A DNA stretch of 64,000 bases from Spartobacteria bacterium UBA695 (lineage in GTDB: Bacteria > Verrucomicrobiota > Verrucomicrobiia > Chthoniobacterales > Chthoniobacteraceae), in contig DBMP01000015.1 in the NCBI GenBank assembly GCA_002298145.1, forward strand, positions 1 to 64,000, given 5' to 3'. Under the pieces are notes generated by a model. The model was not told the DNA's origin and did no database searches. It worked only from the letters and a program-made list of their open reading frames with translations. Shown here in pieces: positions 53,116 through 62,500 of this stretch. Each line of letters begins with the position of its first letter. Within the stretch, counting starts at the first letter, position 1. Both the position numbers and the translations under genes were made by a program.

Positions 53116-55182
53116 CTAAAAGCGACGTCCTTCGCTGGTGAGCGGAAAATGATCCGTGCGGAAGGGCGAGGCTGGGAGCCCGGCGTCGTTATATAAGTTG
53201 CAGGTGGGGTTGTCGGCCCATGCGTAGCGGACAGCTACGGGAGTCTCGATTTCGTCAGACCATACGAGGATCGTGGAACCGTCAATTTTGGCATCAGCCC
53301 ACTTCCATTTGTGATCCTCTCCGCAGATGGCGAACCCTTGCAATTCACTCTTGGGGCTGGGTTTCACCAACGGCAAGGTCAGCGGCAGCGCAGAGCGGGG
53401 CTGGTATGTCTCAGGAAGCGCCTTGGCCACTAAGGGTCCACTACTGGCGGCGAAATGGATGCGCATGCGTTTGCCTTCTCGTTGGGCGCTTTCGTAGACC
53501 GGCCCCTTGAAGGGAAGATTGCTTTTGCCATACGTTTGGTTGAGGGCGATGCGGAGCAGCCGGTCGGCCGCCTCTTTTTTATTGCGCGGGTGAACGTCAT
53601 CCTGCTCCCCGATGTCGATCAGCACGGCGACGCCGGTATGGGGCACTTCGATGGCCCGGGATTGCGATTCGCGCAATTCGGCCCACGCGCTTTCACCGGG
53701 AGTGGCGGCTTTCGCCTGAAAATTCGCCAACTGGCAGAGGTAGAACGGCGCGTTGTCCTGTTTCCATTCCTTGCGCCAATGGGCGATGAGGAGCTGCAAT
53801 TCGGAGCGGTAGAGATCGGCCTTCCAGGCGTTGGCTTCGCCCTGGTACCATAGAAACCCGCGAATGCCATAGGGAGCGAGCGAATGGATCATCGCGTTGT
53901 AGAGCGAAAAGGGATTGGACTGTTTCGCGGGAAGAAACGAGGGCATCACGGGAGCCTTGCTGTTGTCCTGCAATGGTGGCAGTTGATATTCCGTTTTCGC
54001 CAACCAGGTGCCCCCAAGGGGGATATTCCACGCGGCACAGAAATAGGGAGCTTCGATGCCCGCATCCCCCGAGGGGCTAAAGATCCGGATCGCCAGCACA
54101 TTGTCGCCCGCTTTCACCTTGGGCCCGGGGACATCGTAGCGACGCTCCAGGGAGCACGACCCGGAAGCCGGAGTGACAAGGGACGAAGAGGAAGGATCCG
54201 TCCAGCCCACTTTCTCGCCGTTCCAATAGACGGCATCAAAAATGTGAGGTATGCCTACAAACAGCGGCAGGTATTGGTTGGCGCGCGTCGGCGGGATCTT
54301 GACCACGCGACGAACCCAAACGGCCCCGTTGCCCGGCAGCCCTTGGGCCGCAAGCGAGCCCGGCATCGTGACCGGCTTCCAGTCGTCCGTGGATAGGTCG
54401 ACTGCGGCGAAATGCTCCGGAGCTTCGGCTGTGCGGTCTTGCCGCCCATGCTCCGTCGCCCAAGTGCGATAAGCTTCCCGAAACTCCGCCATGCGCCGAG
54501 GATAACCCTCGATGGCGGCTTGCATGGCCTCGTTGCGTTGCCTGAGCTCGGGCAGCGAGGCGGAAGGCATCCAGGCTTCGATGGCGGTGCCGCCCCAACT
54601 GCTGTGGATCAACCCCACCGGGCGTCCGAGTTCTTGGTTGAGCCCTTTGCCAAAGTAATAACCAATCGCCGAAAACTGGAGCGCCGTAGCCGGAGATGCG
54701 ACAAACCAACGGCCCTTGCATTGTTCCAAAGGCACCGGGCTGGCCTCTTTTTCTACGCGAAACTCCCTCAACGAATGATTGGCTGAACCAGCGGCTTCCT
54801 CCTGGGCGCGTTCGGTGGACGAAAGCGGCAGTTCCATATTGGACTGCCCCGAACAGAGCCAGACTTCCCCCACGACCACATCGCTCACCACGATCCGGTT
54901 TTTCCCTTGGATCGTCAGCTCGCCAGAGCCCAGGCCCGCGTTTTCCAGGTTCAATTCGAGCTGCCATTTTCCCTGCGGCGTGGCGCGGGTGGTTGAGGTG
55001 GCAGTGCCCAGTTTGGCCACGATTTCTTCTCCAGGCTCAGCCGTTCCCCAAATCGGGGTCTTGCTCGATTTGAGCAACACGGCGTGATCGGAAAAAATCG
55101 GAGGCAACGTCACATCGGCAAAGCCGGGCGCAGCAAGGGACGCAAGGAGGGTCGCAAAAACAGCGGGGGAGGGAAGTCGCAT
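53116..55182 (-). CDS. Secreted sialate O-acetylesterase-like SGNH esterase
   Basis: A 688-residue exported enzyme; start at 55182 gives a signal peptide ending at PGFADV. Catalytic Ser in CSGQSNMELP, then IRGFLWYQGEAN and DVHPRNK for the Asp-His pair. An inserted sugar-binding domain sits in the centre (GNGAVWVRRVVKI, YWNGEKVGWTD). It is the exported counterpart of the protein at 40171-42087 and heads a four-gene operon with GH42, GH36 and GH43. Likely substrate is acetylated plant polysaccharide rather than sialic acid. Divergent from the LacI gene, with a 12-base shared motif between them. Confidence 0.87.
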   Translation of the reverse strand: MRLPSPAVFATLLASLAAPGFADVTLPPIFSDHAVLLKSSKTPIWGTAEPGEEIVAKLGTATSTTRATPQGKWQLELNLENAGLGSGELTIQGKNRIVVSDVVVGEVWLCSGQSNMELPLSSTERAQEEAAGSANHSLREFRVEKEASPVPLEQCKGRWFVASPATALQFSAIGYYFGKGLNQELGRPVGLIHSSWGGTAIEAWMPSASLPELRQRNEAMQAAIEGYPRRMAEFREAYRTWATEHGRQDRTAEAPEHFAAVDLSTDDWKPVTMPGSLAAQGLPGNGAVWVRRVVKIPPTRANQYLPLFVGIPHIFDAVYWNGEKVGWTDPSSSSLVTPASGSCSLERRYDVPGPKVKAGDNVLAIRIFSPSGDAGIEAPYFCAAWNIPLGGTWLAKTEYQLPPLQDNSKAPVMPSFLPAKQSNPFSLYNAMIHSLAPYGIRGFLWYQGEANAWKADLYRSELQLLIAHWRKEWKQDNAPFYLCQLANFQAKAATPGESAWAELRESQSRAIEVPHTGVAVLIDIGEQDDVHPRNKKEAADRLLRIALNQTYGKSNLPFKGPVYESAQREGKRMRIHFAASSGPLVAKALPETYQPRSALPLTLPLVKPSPKSELQGFAICGEDHKWKWADAKIDGSTILVWSDEIETPVAVRYAWADNPTCNLYNDAGLPASPFRTDHFPLTSEGRRF

Positions 55183-55248
55183 GGCTAATGAATAACGGTA
55201 GTTGACTATACACATCACTTGACATCGCGCTGCAACCGGCCTTAGAAC

Positions 55249-55260
55249 TTACTCAGTTAA
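55249..55260. promoter_or_regulatory. TTACTCAGTTAA site before the LacI gene
   Basis: This 12-base imperfect palindrome ends one base before the LacI ATG at 55262 and lies in the divergent promoter region of the acetylesterase/GH42/GH36/GH43 operon. The exact reverse complement recurs at 56299-56310, just after the LacI gene. Probable operator for this LacI protein. Confidence 0.6.
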
Positions 55261-55261
55261 A

Positions 55262-56296
55262 ATGCCCCCCCGAATTACCCAGCGCGATATCGCGAAAGCC
55301 GCCGGGGTTTCCCACGTGACGGTTTCGCTGGCTTTGCGCGATCATCATTCCATTTCCAAGGCGACCCGGGACCGGATCAAGGCCATCGCGGAGGAGATCG
55401 GCTACGCGCCAGACCCGATGCTGGTGGGGCTTTCAGCCTATCGCCGCAGCGCCCGGCCCGCTGCCTACCAAAGCAATATTGGCTGGATCAACGGGCATCA
55501 GAACCCGGCCGATCTCTATATGGGCGACTACCGTGAGTATTATGCGGGAACGCTTCAGCGCGCGAAGGAGTTGGGTTACATTCTGGAAAGCATCAATCTT
55601 TCGGAATTTGGCTACGATCCTCAATCCGTCATGCGGGTGTTGCGCAGCAAGGGCATCAAGGGACTGGTGCTGGCGCCGAGCGAAAAAGCCGGCGCTGAAT
55701 TTCGCATCGATTTTTCCCGGTTTTCCGCCGTCCGCTTCGGCTATAGCTACAACTACCCTGTCTTGCACACCCTCTCCAACGCGCAATTCCGCACGGTGAC
55801 CAAGGCCGTCGAGCATCTTTTGGCCATGGGGTATGAACGCATCGGAATGATCCTTAGCGAAGACATCAACAAGCGCACCGCATGGAACTTCCAAGGCGGC
55901 TTCAACGCGGCCATGCAGGAGGTGCCCCCTAGGCACAGGGTGGCGCCCGTGAGCTTCAATATCAAAGATCAAAAAGGCATTGCCCGTTGGATTCAGAAAC
56001 ATAAGGTAGACTGCATTCTCGGCCATGGCTATTGGCTGATGTATAGTACTTTGAACGATATAGGCATCCGGGTGCCTGACGATGTTGGGTACGCAGATAT
56101 CGCCCTGCACCGAGGGGAGACGATCGTCAGCGGCATGATGCAGAATTCCTTTCTCTCGGGCGTCGCCGCGGTCGATTTGCTGAACGGGATGATGCAACGC
56201 AGCGAAACCGGCATCCCCGAGGTGCCCATGCACCTCTACACCGAGGGGCGATGGTTCGAAGGATCAACCGTGAAATCCCGCGTCCACCTAAGCTAA
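55262..56296 (+). CDS. LacI-family transcriptional regulator
   Basis: A 344-residue repressor. Helix-turn-helix and hinge at the N terminus (TQRDIAKAAGVSHVTVSLALRDH, then IGYAPDPM), followed by a sugar-binding sensor domain with AVEHLLAMGYERIGMILSED and VDCILGHG. The sensor lacks the typical SVIGFDD block and instead has DDVGYADIALHRGETIVSGM, as in a divergent LacI branch common near Verrucomicrobiota sugar genes. With matching sites on both sides, it likely controls the minus-strand GH operon, itself, and the secreted protein/cassette 3 unit downstream. Confidence 0.88.
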   Translation: MPPRITQRDIAKAAGVSHVTVSLALRDHHSISKATRDRIKAIAEEIGYAPDPMLVGLSAYRRSARPAAYQSNIGWINGHQNPADLYMGDYREYYAGTLQRAKELGYILESINLSEFGYDPQSVMRVLRSKGIKGLVLAPSEKAGAEFRIDFSRFSAVRFGYSYNYPVLHTLSNAQFRTVTKAVEHLLAMGYERIGMILSEDINKRTAWNFQGGFNAAMQEVPPRHRVAPVSFNIKDQKGIARWIQKHKVDCILGHGYWLMYSTLNDIGIRVPDDVGYADIALHRGETIVSGMMQNSFLSGVAAVDLLNGMMQRSETGIPEVPMHLYTEGRWFEGSTVKSRVHLS

Positions 56297-56298
56297 AC

Positions 56299-56310
56299 TT
56301 AACTGAGTAA
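56299..56310. promoter_or_regulatory. TTAACTGAGTAA site after the LacI gene
   Basis: Exact reverse complement of the site at 55249-55260, located three bases after the LacI stop and 88 bases before the next gene. A possible operator for the LamG-like gene and cassette 3. A short TCCACC/GGTGGA hairpin at 56360-56375 follows; its role is unclear. Confidence 0.6.
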
Positions 56311-56398
56311 ACAGATCTCGCCATTGAGCTTTGATTTCGGGGGGGTAATTTAGGCTCATTCCACCGCACGGTGGAGGTCACATCTTTTTTCCAACCCT

Positions 56399-57124
56399 AT
56401 GAAAATCGCATCCCCCCATTCCCTGCAGCGGCTCATTCTTGGCGCAACCCTTTCCTTTTCCCTCGTCCTTGGCGCGCGGGCGGAAGTCGTCTATTCCACC
56501 GATTTCGAAAGCCCGGCCTTCACGGCGGGTCAGGGGATCGGCACCACCTCCGTCAACGGCTGGGTGGGCAATGACAACGGCTCGTCAACCGTGGTCCAAA
56601 TCACCGACGAGACGAGCCATAGTGGTAAACAGTGTTTGATGGAAGTGGATCAGGATCCTAAGGATGCCCCCAGCGCGTGGCATCGTTTCCAGGGCCGGAC
56701 GCTCGAAAATGCGGACTTCACGTTTTGGGTGAAACTGGCTGCGGACAGTACCGCTTTCCGGGCTGATTTCGCCGACGAGGAGCATGGCGTCACGTTCATG
56801 ATCGGGCACGGTTATGTGTCGGATCTTGGCGGGGGCGGCTGGTGGGCCAAACCCGAAAAGGGTAACAGCATTGGGAGCGTGGCCGACAAGACGGTTTCCT
56901 ACAATCCCACGGCGTGGAATAAAATCACCTTCAAATACGACAAAGCCGAAAAAACCATCTCGGTGGCTTTGAACGACAAAGAAATCCTTAAGCTCACCAA
57001 AGCGGAAACCGAGGGGCTTAACCTGCAAGCCAACCGCTTCCGCTTCGTCACCGGATGGGTGGCGGGCGCCGGGTCCAACCTCAAAGCCTACGTGGACGAT
57101 TTGGTGATTTCGACCAACCCGTAG
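56399..57124 (+). CDS. Secreted LamG/concanavalin-like protein
   Basis: A 241-residue exported protein with signal peptide ending ARAEV. The body is a single all-beta domain starting YSTDFESPAFTAGQGIG and ending AYVDDLVIST, the usual frame of a concanavalin-A-like lectin fold, with a hydrophobic-aromatic stretch GGGGWWAKPEKGN and FKYDKAEKTISVALNDKEI. No catalytic residues can be assigned. A carbohydrate-binding or lyase-like role is possible. It lies between the LacI site and cassette 3. Confidence 0.7.
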   Translation: MKIASPHSLQRLILGATLSFSLVLGARAEVVYSTDFESPAFTAGQGIGTTSVNGWVGNDNGSSTVVQITDETSHSGKQCLMEVDQDPKDAPSAWHRFQGRTLENADFTFWVKLAADSTAFRADFADEEHGVTFMIGHGYVSDLGGGGWWAKPEKGNSIGSVADKTVSYNPTAWNKITFKYDKAEKTISVALNDKEILKLTKAETEGLNLQANRFRFVTGWVAGAGSNLKAYVDDLVISTNP

Positions 57125-57137
57125 CGGTTGCTGCGAG

Positions 57138-57178
57138 GCCGGAGTTTCCGGCACACCCAAGGGGGCACCCCCATTTTT
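57138..57178 (+). terminator. Paired short hairpins with T run before cassette 3
   Basis: GCCGGA/TCCGGC (57138-57152) is followed by GGGG/CCCC around 57161-57172 and then ATTTTT. The second looks like a weak Rho-independent terminator directly before the cassette 3 D gene at 57186, so it may reduce but not stop read-through. Confidence 0.4.
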
Positions 57179-57185
57179 CCCTCCC

Positions 57186-57989
57186 ATGAAAACCCTCTGG
57201 CCAATATCCCGGGCCTTCCGCCGTAGCGCTTCGGCGTTCACGCTGCTGGAGCTTTTGGTGACGCTGGGAGTGGTGTCGATGCTCTTTGCGCTGGTCGTCC
57301 CCGCAATCAAGGGGATGACCAGTGCCGCCGATTTGACTCGCGCCGCCTATACCATCCAGGGGGCGCTGGATCAGGCCCGGATGTATGCGGTGGCCAATAA
57401 CACCTATACCTGGGTTGGCTTTTTTGAAGAAGACAACGCACAGGTTTCTCAAACCCCCGCGGTGCCTGGCGTGGGCCGGGTGGTGATCGCCTTGGTAGCC
57501 TCGCGCAACGGTACCCGCATTTATAACAAAGCCCAAGCGTCGGCGGGAAATCCTTCCGTGCAGGCGCTGCCCGCTTCGCAGCTAGTCGTGATCGGCAAGC
57601 CCATCAAGCTCAATAACGTGCACATTTTCAACGCGTCATCCCGAGCCATTGGCGCTCGCGCGGCCGGAGTGATCCAAGACCAGAACATCGTAGGACTGAC
57701 TTCGCAACCGCTGCTCTTTTCCATGCAATACCCGCTGGTGGGCACGGCGAGGTACACCTTTGGGGTGCGGCCCATCGGTTCATCCGGTGGAGTGCAAGTG
57801 GCTAATGGGATTGTGCAGTTCAACCCCCGAGGCGAGGCCATCTGCGACGCCGGTCCAATCATTGTCCCCGCACCGGTGTTGGAGATCGCCATTAAAGAAG
57901 CCCATGGGAACCGCGCCGCCTCTGGAGCTAATGTTATCGCCCTCAATATCAGTGGCCTGACCGGGCAAACCACTCTCTTCCGTCCATGA
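57186..57989 (+). CDS. Verru_Chthon cassette protein D (copy 3), pseudopilin-like
   Basis: A 267-residue protein with a basic leader and SAFTLLELLVTLGVVSMLFALVVP, a prepilin cleavage site with +5 Glu. The helix block GALDQARMYAVANNTYTWVGF is very close to copy 1 (GRAYAMANNTHVFVG), and both end in a Gly-rich LTG segment followed by RP. GspH-like. The B start overlaps its stop by ATGA at 57986-57989. Confidence 0.85.
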   Translation: MKTLWPISRAFRRSASAFTLLELLVTLGVVSMLFALVVPAIKGMTSAADLTRAAYTIQGALDQARMYAVANNTYTWVGFFEEDNAQVSQTPAVPGVGRVVIALVASRNGTRIYNKAQASAGNPSVQALPASQLVVIGKPIKLNNVHIFNASSRAIGARAAGVIQDQNIVGLTSQPLLFSMQYPLVGTARYTFGVRPIGSSGGVQVANGIVQFNPRGEAICDAGPIIVPAPVLEIAIKEAHGNRAASGANVIALNISGLTGQTTLFRP

Positions 57990-58435
57990 AAAATTTCCGC
58001 AAATCCCTGGCTGCGTTTTCAATGGTGGAGATCGTCGTCGCGCTCGGTGTGGCCTCATTTACAATGGTGTCCATCCTCGGCATGCTGCCGATTGGGTTGA
58101 GCAACAGCCGCAGTTCCACGGCCCAGACAGGGGCCATGAATCTCATCACCGCCATCGCCGCCGATCTCAAGGCCACCGCTTCCGGTGCGACCGCCACGCC
58201 TCGCTTTGCCATCGTCACCAATGCCACGGGTGGGCAGACCTACTATTTCAATGAAGAGGGAACCGTCTCCTCCTCGCTTCAATCCGACTCTCGCTACAAA
58301 GCGTCAGTACAGGCGGTATTGATGCCCTCCACCAGCGAAACGGTGCAGCGGGTAACGATCTCGTGGCCCGCACAAGCCTCCGCGCCTAATCTAGGCGGAT
58401 CGGCAGATGTGGTGGTATCGCAGTCCCGGAACTAA
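57986..58435 (+). CDS. Verru_Chthon cassette protein B (copy 3), pseudopilin-like
   Basis: A 149-residue protein, the shortest of the three B copies. Leader and prepilin site read LAAFSMVEIVVALGVASFTMVSILGMLPIGL, matching copy 1's LLGLIPVGV continuation. The soluble part (TYYFNEEGTVSS, YKASVQAVL) parallels copy 1's ETLFLSQDG and YRATLYF. GspI-like. C begins 23 bases later. Confidence 0.83.
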   Translation: MKNFRKSLAAFSMVEIVVALGVASFTMVSILGMLPIGLSNSRSSTAQTGAMNLITAIAADLKATASGATATPRFAIVTNATGGQTYYFNEEGTVSSSLQSDSRYKASVQAVLMPSTSETVQRVTISWPAQASAPNLGGSADVVVSQSRN

Positions 58436-58458
58436 CCCCGCTTTTCATTGCCCCCCAA

Positions 58459-59574
58459 ATGGTACCTTCCCCCAAGTCCGGTGAGTATTGCGGCGAACCA
58501 GCGCCCATCCGGACGGTGCGGTTGGGTTTTACGTTACTGGAACTCATGGCCTCCATCGGCATCCTCGTTTTGTTGGTAGCCGTGGTCCACCAGTTGGTCA
58601 GCAGCGCCACCCTATCCACAGTCAGCGCCACCCGTTTGATGGACTCCGACAATCAGGCCCGGTTGATCTTCGCCAAAATGGCCGAGGACTTCGCCTCAAT
58701 GTACCGCCGCGCCGATGTGAACTATTATTTTAAAAGTCAGAGCGGAAATGACGCATTTTATTTTTACAGCCAGGCGCCCGGGCACATCGCCTCGCAGGAG
58801 GTAGCGGGAACGACCGACGCCTCCATCAACAGCGCTTCCCTCGTGGGCTACCGCGTGAGCGATTCCGTGAGCGGCGGGACGCGGGTGGAATTGGAACGCC
58901 TGGGCCGGGGCTTGCGCTGGATGGACCTCTCCGCGCAAGCCGCCGAGAACGGCGCTGCCACATCGGTCCAGCATTTGCCCTCGCTGATCAAAAACGCTTT
59001 TTCCCAAGCGATCGCAGATGTCTATAATAACACGACAAACCCCAGCACCAGCGCCTCGGCCACTAATCAGTGGGATGTCATTGGAGACCAGGTCTTTCGC
59101 ATGGAGTTCTGCTTTCTATTGCGGGATGGCACCTTTAGTTTGAAACCGGTTTTGGCGGCCTCCACCAATTCCAATAATCTCGAAGCCAACGCCGCGCCCA
59201 CCACCACCGCAGACTCCTCGGCAGGCTACGGGGTCGGCTCTCGCTGGTACGACACTACAACGCAAATCGCTTACCAGTGCACCAACGCAGCGGCGGGCGC
59301 TGCCGTGTGGGCGCCGCAGGGCCTCGCGGACGTCAAGGCCGTGGTCGTCACTCTTGCCCTCATCGACACCAAAAGCCGCGTTTCAACCGGCATTGCGAGT
59401 ATCCGGAACGCCATTTCGAGCCTTTCGGACACTCCCGCAACCAACCCAGGATCGATGCAAAAAACGTGGGTGCAGAAAGCCAACGATACCGCTTCCCTTG
59501 TGCGGGAAACCGGCCTCAATCGCACCACCGCTTCATCCGTGCGGGTTTACGAGCGTTTCTTCTACCTGAACTAA
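58459..59574 (+). CDS. Verru_Chthon cassette protein C (copy 3), pseudopilin-like
   Basis: A 371-residue protein with a 29-residue leader and LGFTLLELMASIGILVLLVAVV. After the membrane helix, DNQARLIFAKMAEDFASMYRRADVNYYF aligns with copy 1's DSQARMVFDRLADDLASMPKQADIDFFF, and GLADVKAVVVTLALID with copy 1's GLADVSSLVVAIAVLD. GspJ-like by order. The A gene starts nine bases later. Confidence 0.84.
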   Translation: MVPSPKSGEYCGEPAPIRTVRLGFTLLELMASIGILVLLVAVVHQLVSSATLSTVSATRLMDSDNQARLIFAKMAEDFASMYRRADVNYYFKSQSGNDAFYFYSQAPGHIASQEVAGTTDASINSASLVGYRVSDSVSGGTRVELERLGRGLRWMDLSAQAAENGAATSVQHLPSLIKNAFSQAIADVYNNTTNPSTSASATNQWDVIGDQVFRMEFCFLLRDGTFSLKPVLAASTNSNNLEANAAPTTTADSSAGYGVGSRWYDTTTQIAYQCTNAAAGAAVWAPQGLADVKAVVVTLALIDTKSRVSTGIASIRNAISSLSDTPATNPGSMQKTWVQKANDTASLVRETGLNRTTASSVRVYERFFYLN

Positions 59575-59582
59575 GGTTGTTT

Positions 59583-62500
59583 ATGACAATGAACGGTTTC
59601 AATCAGCACCTCACGCATTCGGTCCAAGGGGCCGCTTTGCTGCTAGTGCTTTGCTTTGTCGTTTTGACCGCCGGTTTGATGGTGGCCTTTTTTTCGCGGG
59701 CTACAACAGAGCGCCAGGTCTCCAACTTCAGCGCCGGTTCAACCAAAGTGGAACTACTCGCCGATACGGCGCTCGACCTCGTGATTGACGACCTCAAACA
59801 GGAGATCGTCAATCATTCCAACACCAGCGGATCGGGTACCAACACCCTCTACACCCCAGCGTCGGGAACCTACGCCGTTCCGGTACGGCAGACCTTCCTT
59901 TCGGGCACGCTGGCCAATCTGCTGCGCATCAGCAGCCGCTCCGACCCGGCCACGCGTGCGGTCAACGCGTCCACCTCAGGAACATCGATCAACGGGCGCT
60001 CGGTGCCGCTCCCGCGCTGGAACCTGCATTACCTACTGCCGCTCAAAACCACGGGCACGGTAGGCGACACCACGCCGGATGCGAGCTTCGCCGCGCCGGA
60101 TTGGGTGATCGTCACGCGCAGCGGCACGGCAGCGGGCTCCGGATGGAGCCACTCACTGGCCGACGCAACCTCCAGTAATACTTCCTATGCCATTGGCCGC
60201 TATGCCTACGCCATTTATGACGAGGGCGGGCTACTGGATGTCAACGCGGCGGGGTATCCTTCCAGCTCCGCGGCGGATCAATATGGGCCAAAGGGAGGCA
60301 TTGCCTATGCGGACTTGACCCAGCTATCGTTGACGGCTCCCCAAATCGACCAACTCGTGGGCTGGAGAAACTACGCCACCGCGCAACCCACGGGGACCTT
60401 CTCTGCGTTTACCTTTGACAACAGCGCTGCCGCGCGCTTCCAAAGCTGGGCCACCTCAAGCTCCAATCAGTTCCTGAGCATCTCCGGCACAGCCACGTAC
60501 AACGGCAACACCGATCACGCCATCCTCAACCGGCAGCAACTTATCAAACTGCTGCTCAGCATCGGCAACACCAGCGCCGAGCAAACACAGCTCCAGAGCG
60601 CCTTGCAATACCTGGGCACCTTCACCCGCGAGGTCAACGGCCCCACTTCCTCCGGCACTGGCACCAGCCTCACCGACTTCAATCCGCCCGCCATTTTTGG
60701 CGTCAAAGTCAGCGGCACCTTTACCCGCGCCGACGGCACCCCGACAGTCTCGGGCGAGCCGCTGGTGAAAAACCGCTTCCCGCTGGAGAAGCTCGCGCTT
60801 TTGGAAAAAATGCAGGGCGTCGGTTCGCTGAGCGTCCAGGACAAGGACGACATCGCGCGCTACTTTGGTCTCGACCCCGTGAGCGATTCCAACGGCTACT
60901 TCCGCCACTGGAGCTACCCTACCACCAGCACGGTTTACCGCCATGGCGTGGGCACCACGGGCACGAACGGTATCATGTCGCTGGCCGATGTCGCCGCGCA
61001 AAACCGCGAGCCCGATTTCTTCGAAATGCTCCAGGCCGGGATCTACCAGGGCTCGCTCGGCAAGGGGAATGTTCGCACCGATCTCTTGCATGGTGGCATG
61101 GGATACACCCTCCCGAGCCCTAACAATCCTGGCTTTACCGATCCGGACACCCGAATTACCCTGCAACTCCTGCGTATCGGGGCCAACATCATCGACCAAT
61201 GGGATTCCGATAGCTATCCCACCACGATTACCTACACTCCCACCGGTGATAGCGTTTATGGGATCGAGGATCTTCCTTACATCGACAAATTCCTATTCCG
61301 TGTCACTGGGACAAACATCAACTACACTCTTCCCTATACTTTTTCCTGCGGTTTTATGCTCTGGAACCCGCATCAGCTTTTGGCTAATAACGGAGCCTAC
61401 CCCTCGAATATTCAGATCTCGCCGCTTTCGGACGCCAGCAACGCCCAGAATTCCGATTGTTGCCTGGTGGGGGTTGTGGGCGACGATGCCAGCAAAAGTA
61501 ACCGGGGCTACTGGAGTTACGATGTGGTCAATGGTAACTGGAGTGCTGGCTCACCTTACCAGCGTTTTAGCCAAATCGCTTCAGGTTCCGGAGTGATCGG
61601 GCTATCCTTATCCACTACCAGGACGGATTATCGGGAGCCCGCCTTGAGCGGCAGCATGACGATTTTCACGATGAACTCTTTCCCTGACGACACCGTGACT
61701 TCGGGGACGCTTAAGTGGTCCACGGTGAAGGCTGCTCAGGCGCAGATCGCTGGCTCGACGAACTGGAATGTTGGCCTGCGGTTCTGGTTTTCGCTGGTGT
61801 ACCGCATTCAATTTCAAGATTCTTCCGGTGTTTTCCGGACCTACGGTACGTTTGTGGGCCAGGACCGCACAGACGTCGCGACCGGTTTCCGGCAAGGGCC
61901 TTGGTTTCCCTTCGACCAGACTACGCAGCCCGGATGGTGTTCCTATCCGAAGCCGGACCCGCGCACCTACCGCTTTGCATCGGGCTACTCCTCTTTAAAT
62001 CCGAATTCGTTACAAAGTCTTACTCCATCATACAACACCAAGGCGGCGTCTATATACCAGAACGACCCTTTTGTGGCGAAAACGCTCAATAATTCCAACC
62101 AAACCCTCTATGCCGATTACCGTGCCGACTTATGGTCGGTGAACGATCCCCTTGACGGGGTCTTCACTGGAGTGAGCACCGATCCGGCCACCGTCAGTCC
62201 AGCCAAGCCTTATTATTTTGATCCCGATGGCAAGGCGCGGCCAGGGGATTCTGTTTACTCCTGGAGCACCGCATCCACTTCGCAGAGCCCCCTCTACACC
62301 TCCGGCACGGCGGCTCGGCCCGTGATTTTGAACCGCCCGTTCCGCTCCGTCGGCGAGTTGGGCTACGCCTTCCGCGATATGCCGTGGAAAACGCTCGATC
62401 TCTTTTCGCCCTACAGCGCCGACGCCGCATTGCTTGATCTCTTTTCGCTCCAGGGGGGGCAGCGGCTGCTCGCCGGTCGCGTCAACCCCAACACGCGTCA

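Noticed and set aside
54236..54967. 243-codon minus-strand open frame
   Set aside because: Same strand but wrong frame within the secreted acetylesterase, whose motifs run straight through this stretch.
28454..55182. Sialic acid utilisation locus
   Set aside because: A sialidase-like protein, two sialate-esterase-like proteins and a DapA/NAL-family enzyme could suggest it. No NanE, NanK, NagA/B or NanT-like genes are present, the NAL substrate motif is changed, and the neighbours are pectin, galactan and arabinan enzymes.
55433..56233. 266-codon minus-strand open frame
   Set aside because: Antisense to a clear LacI gene; no recognisable protein features.
60456..61199. 247-codon minus-strand open frame
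   Set aside because: Antisense shadow of the cassette A gene, which is conserved with copy 1.
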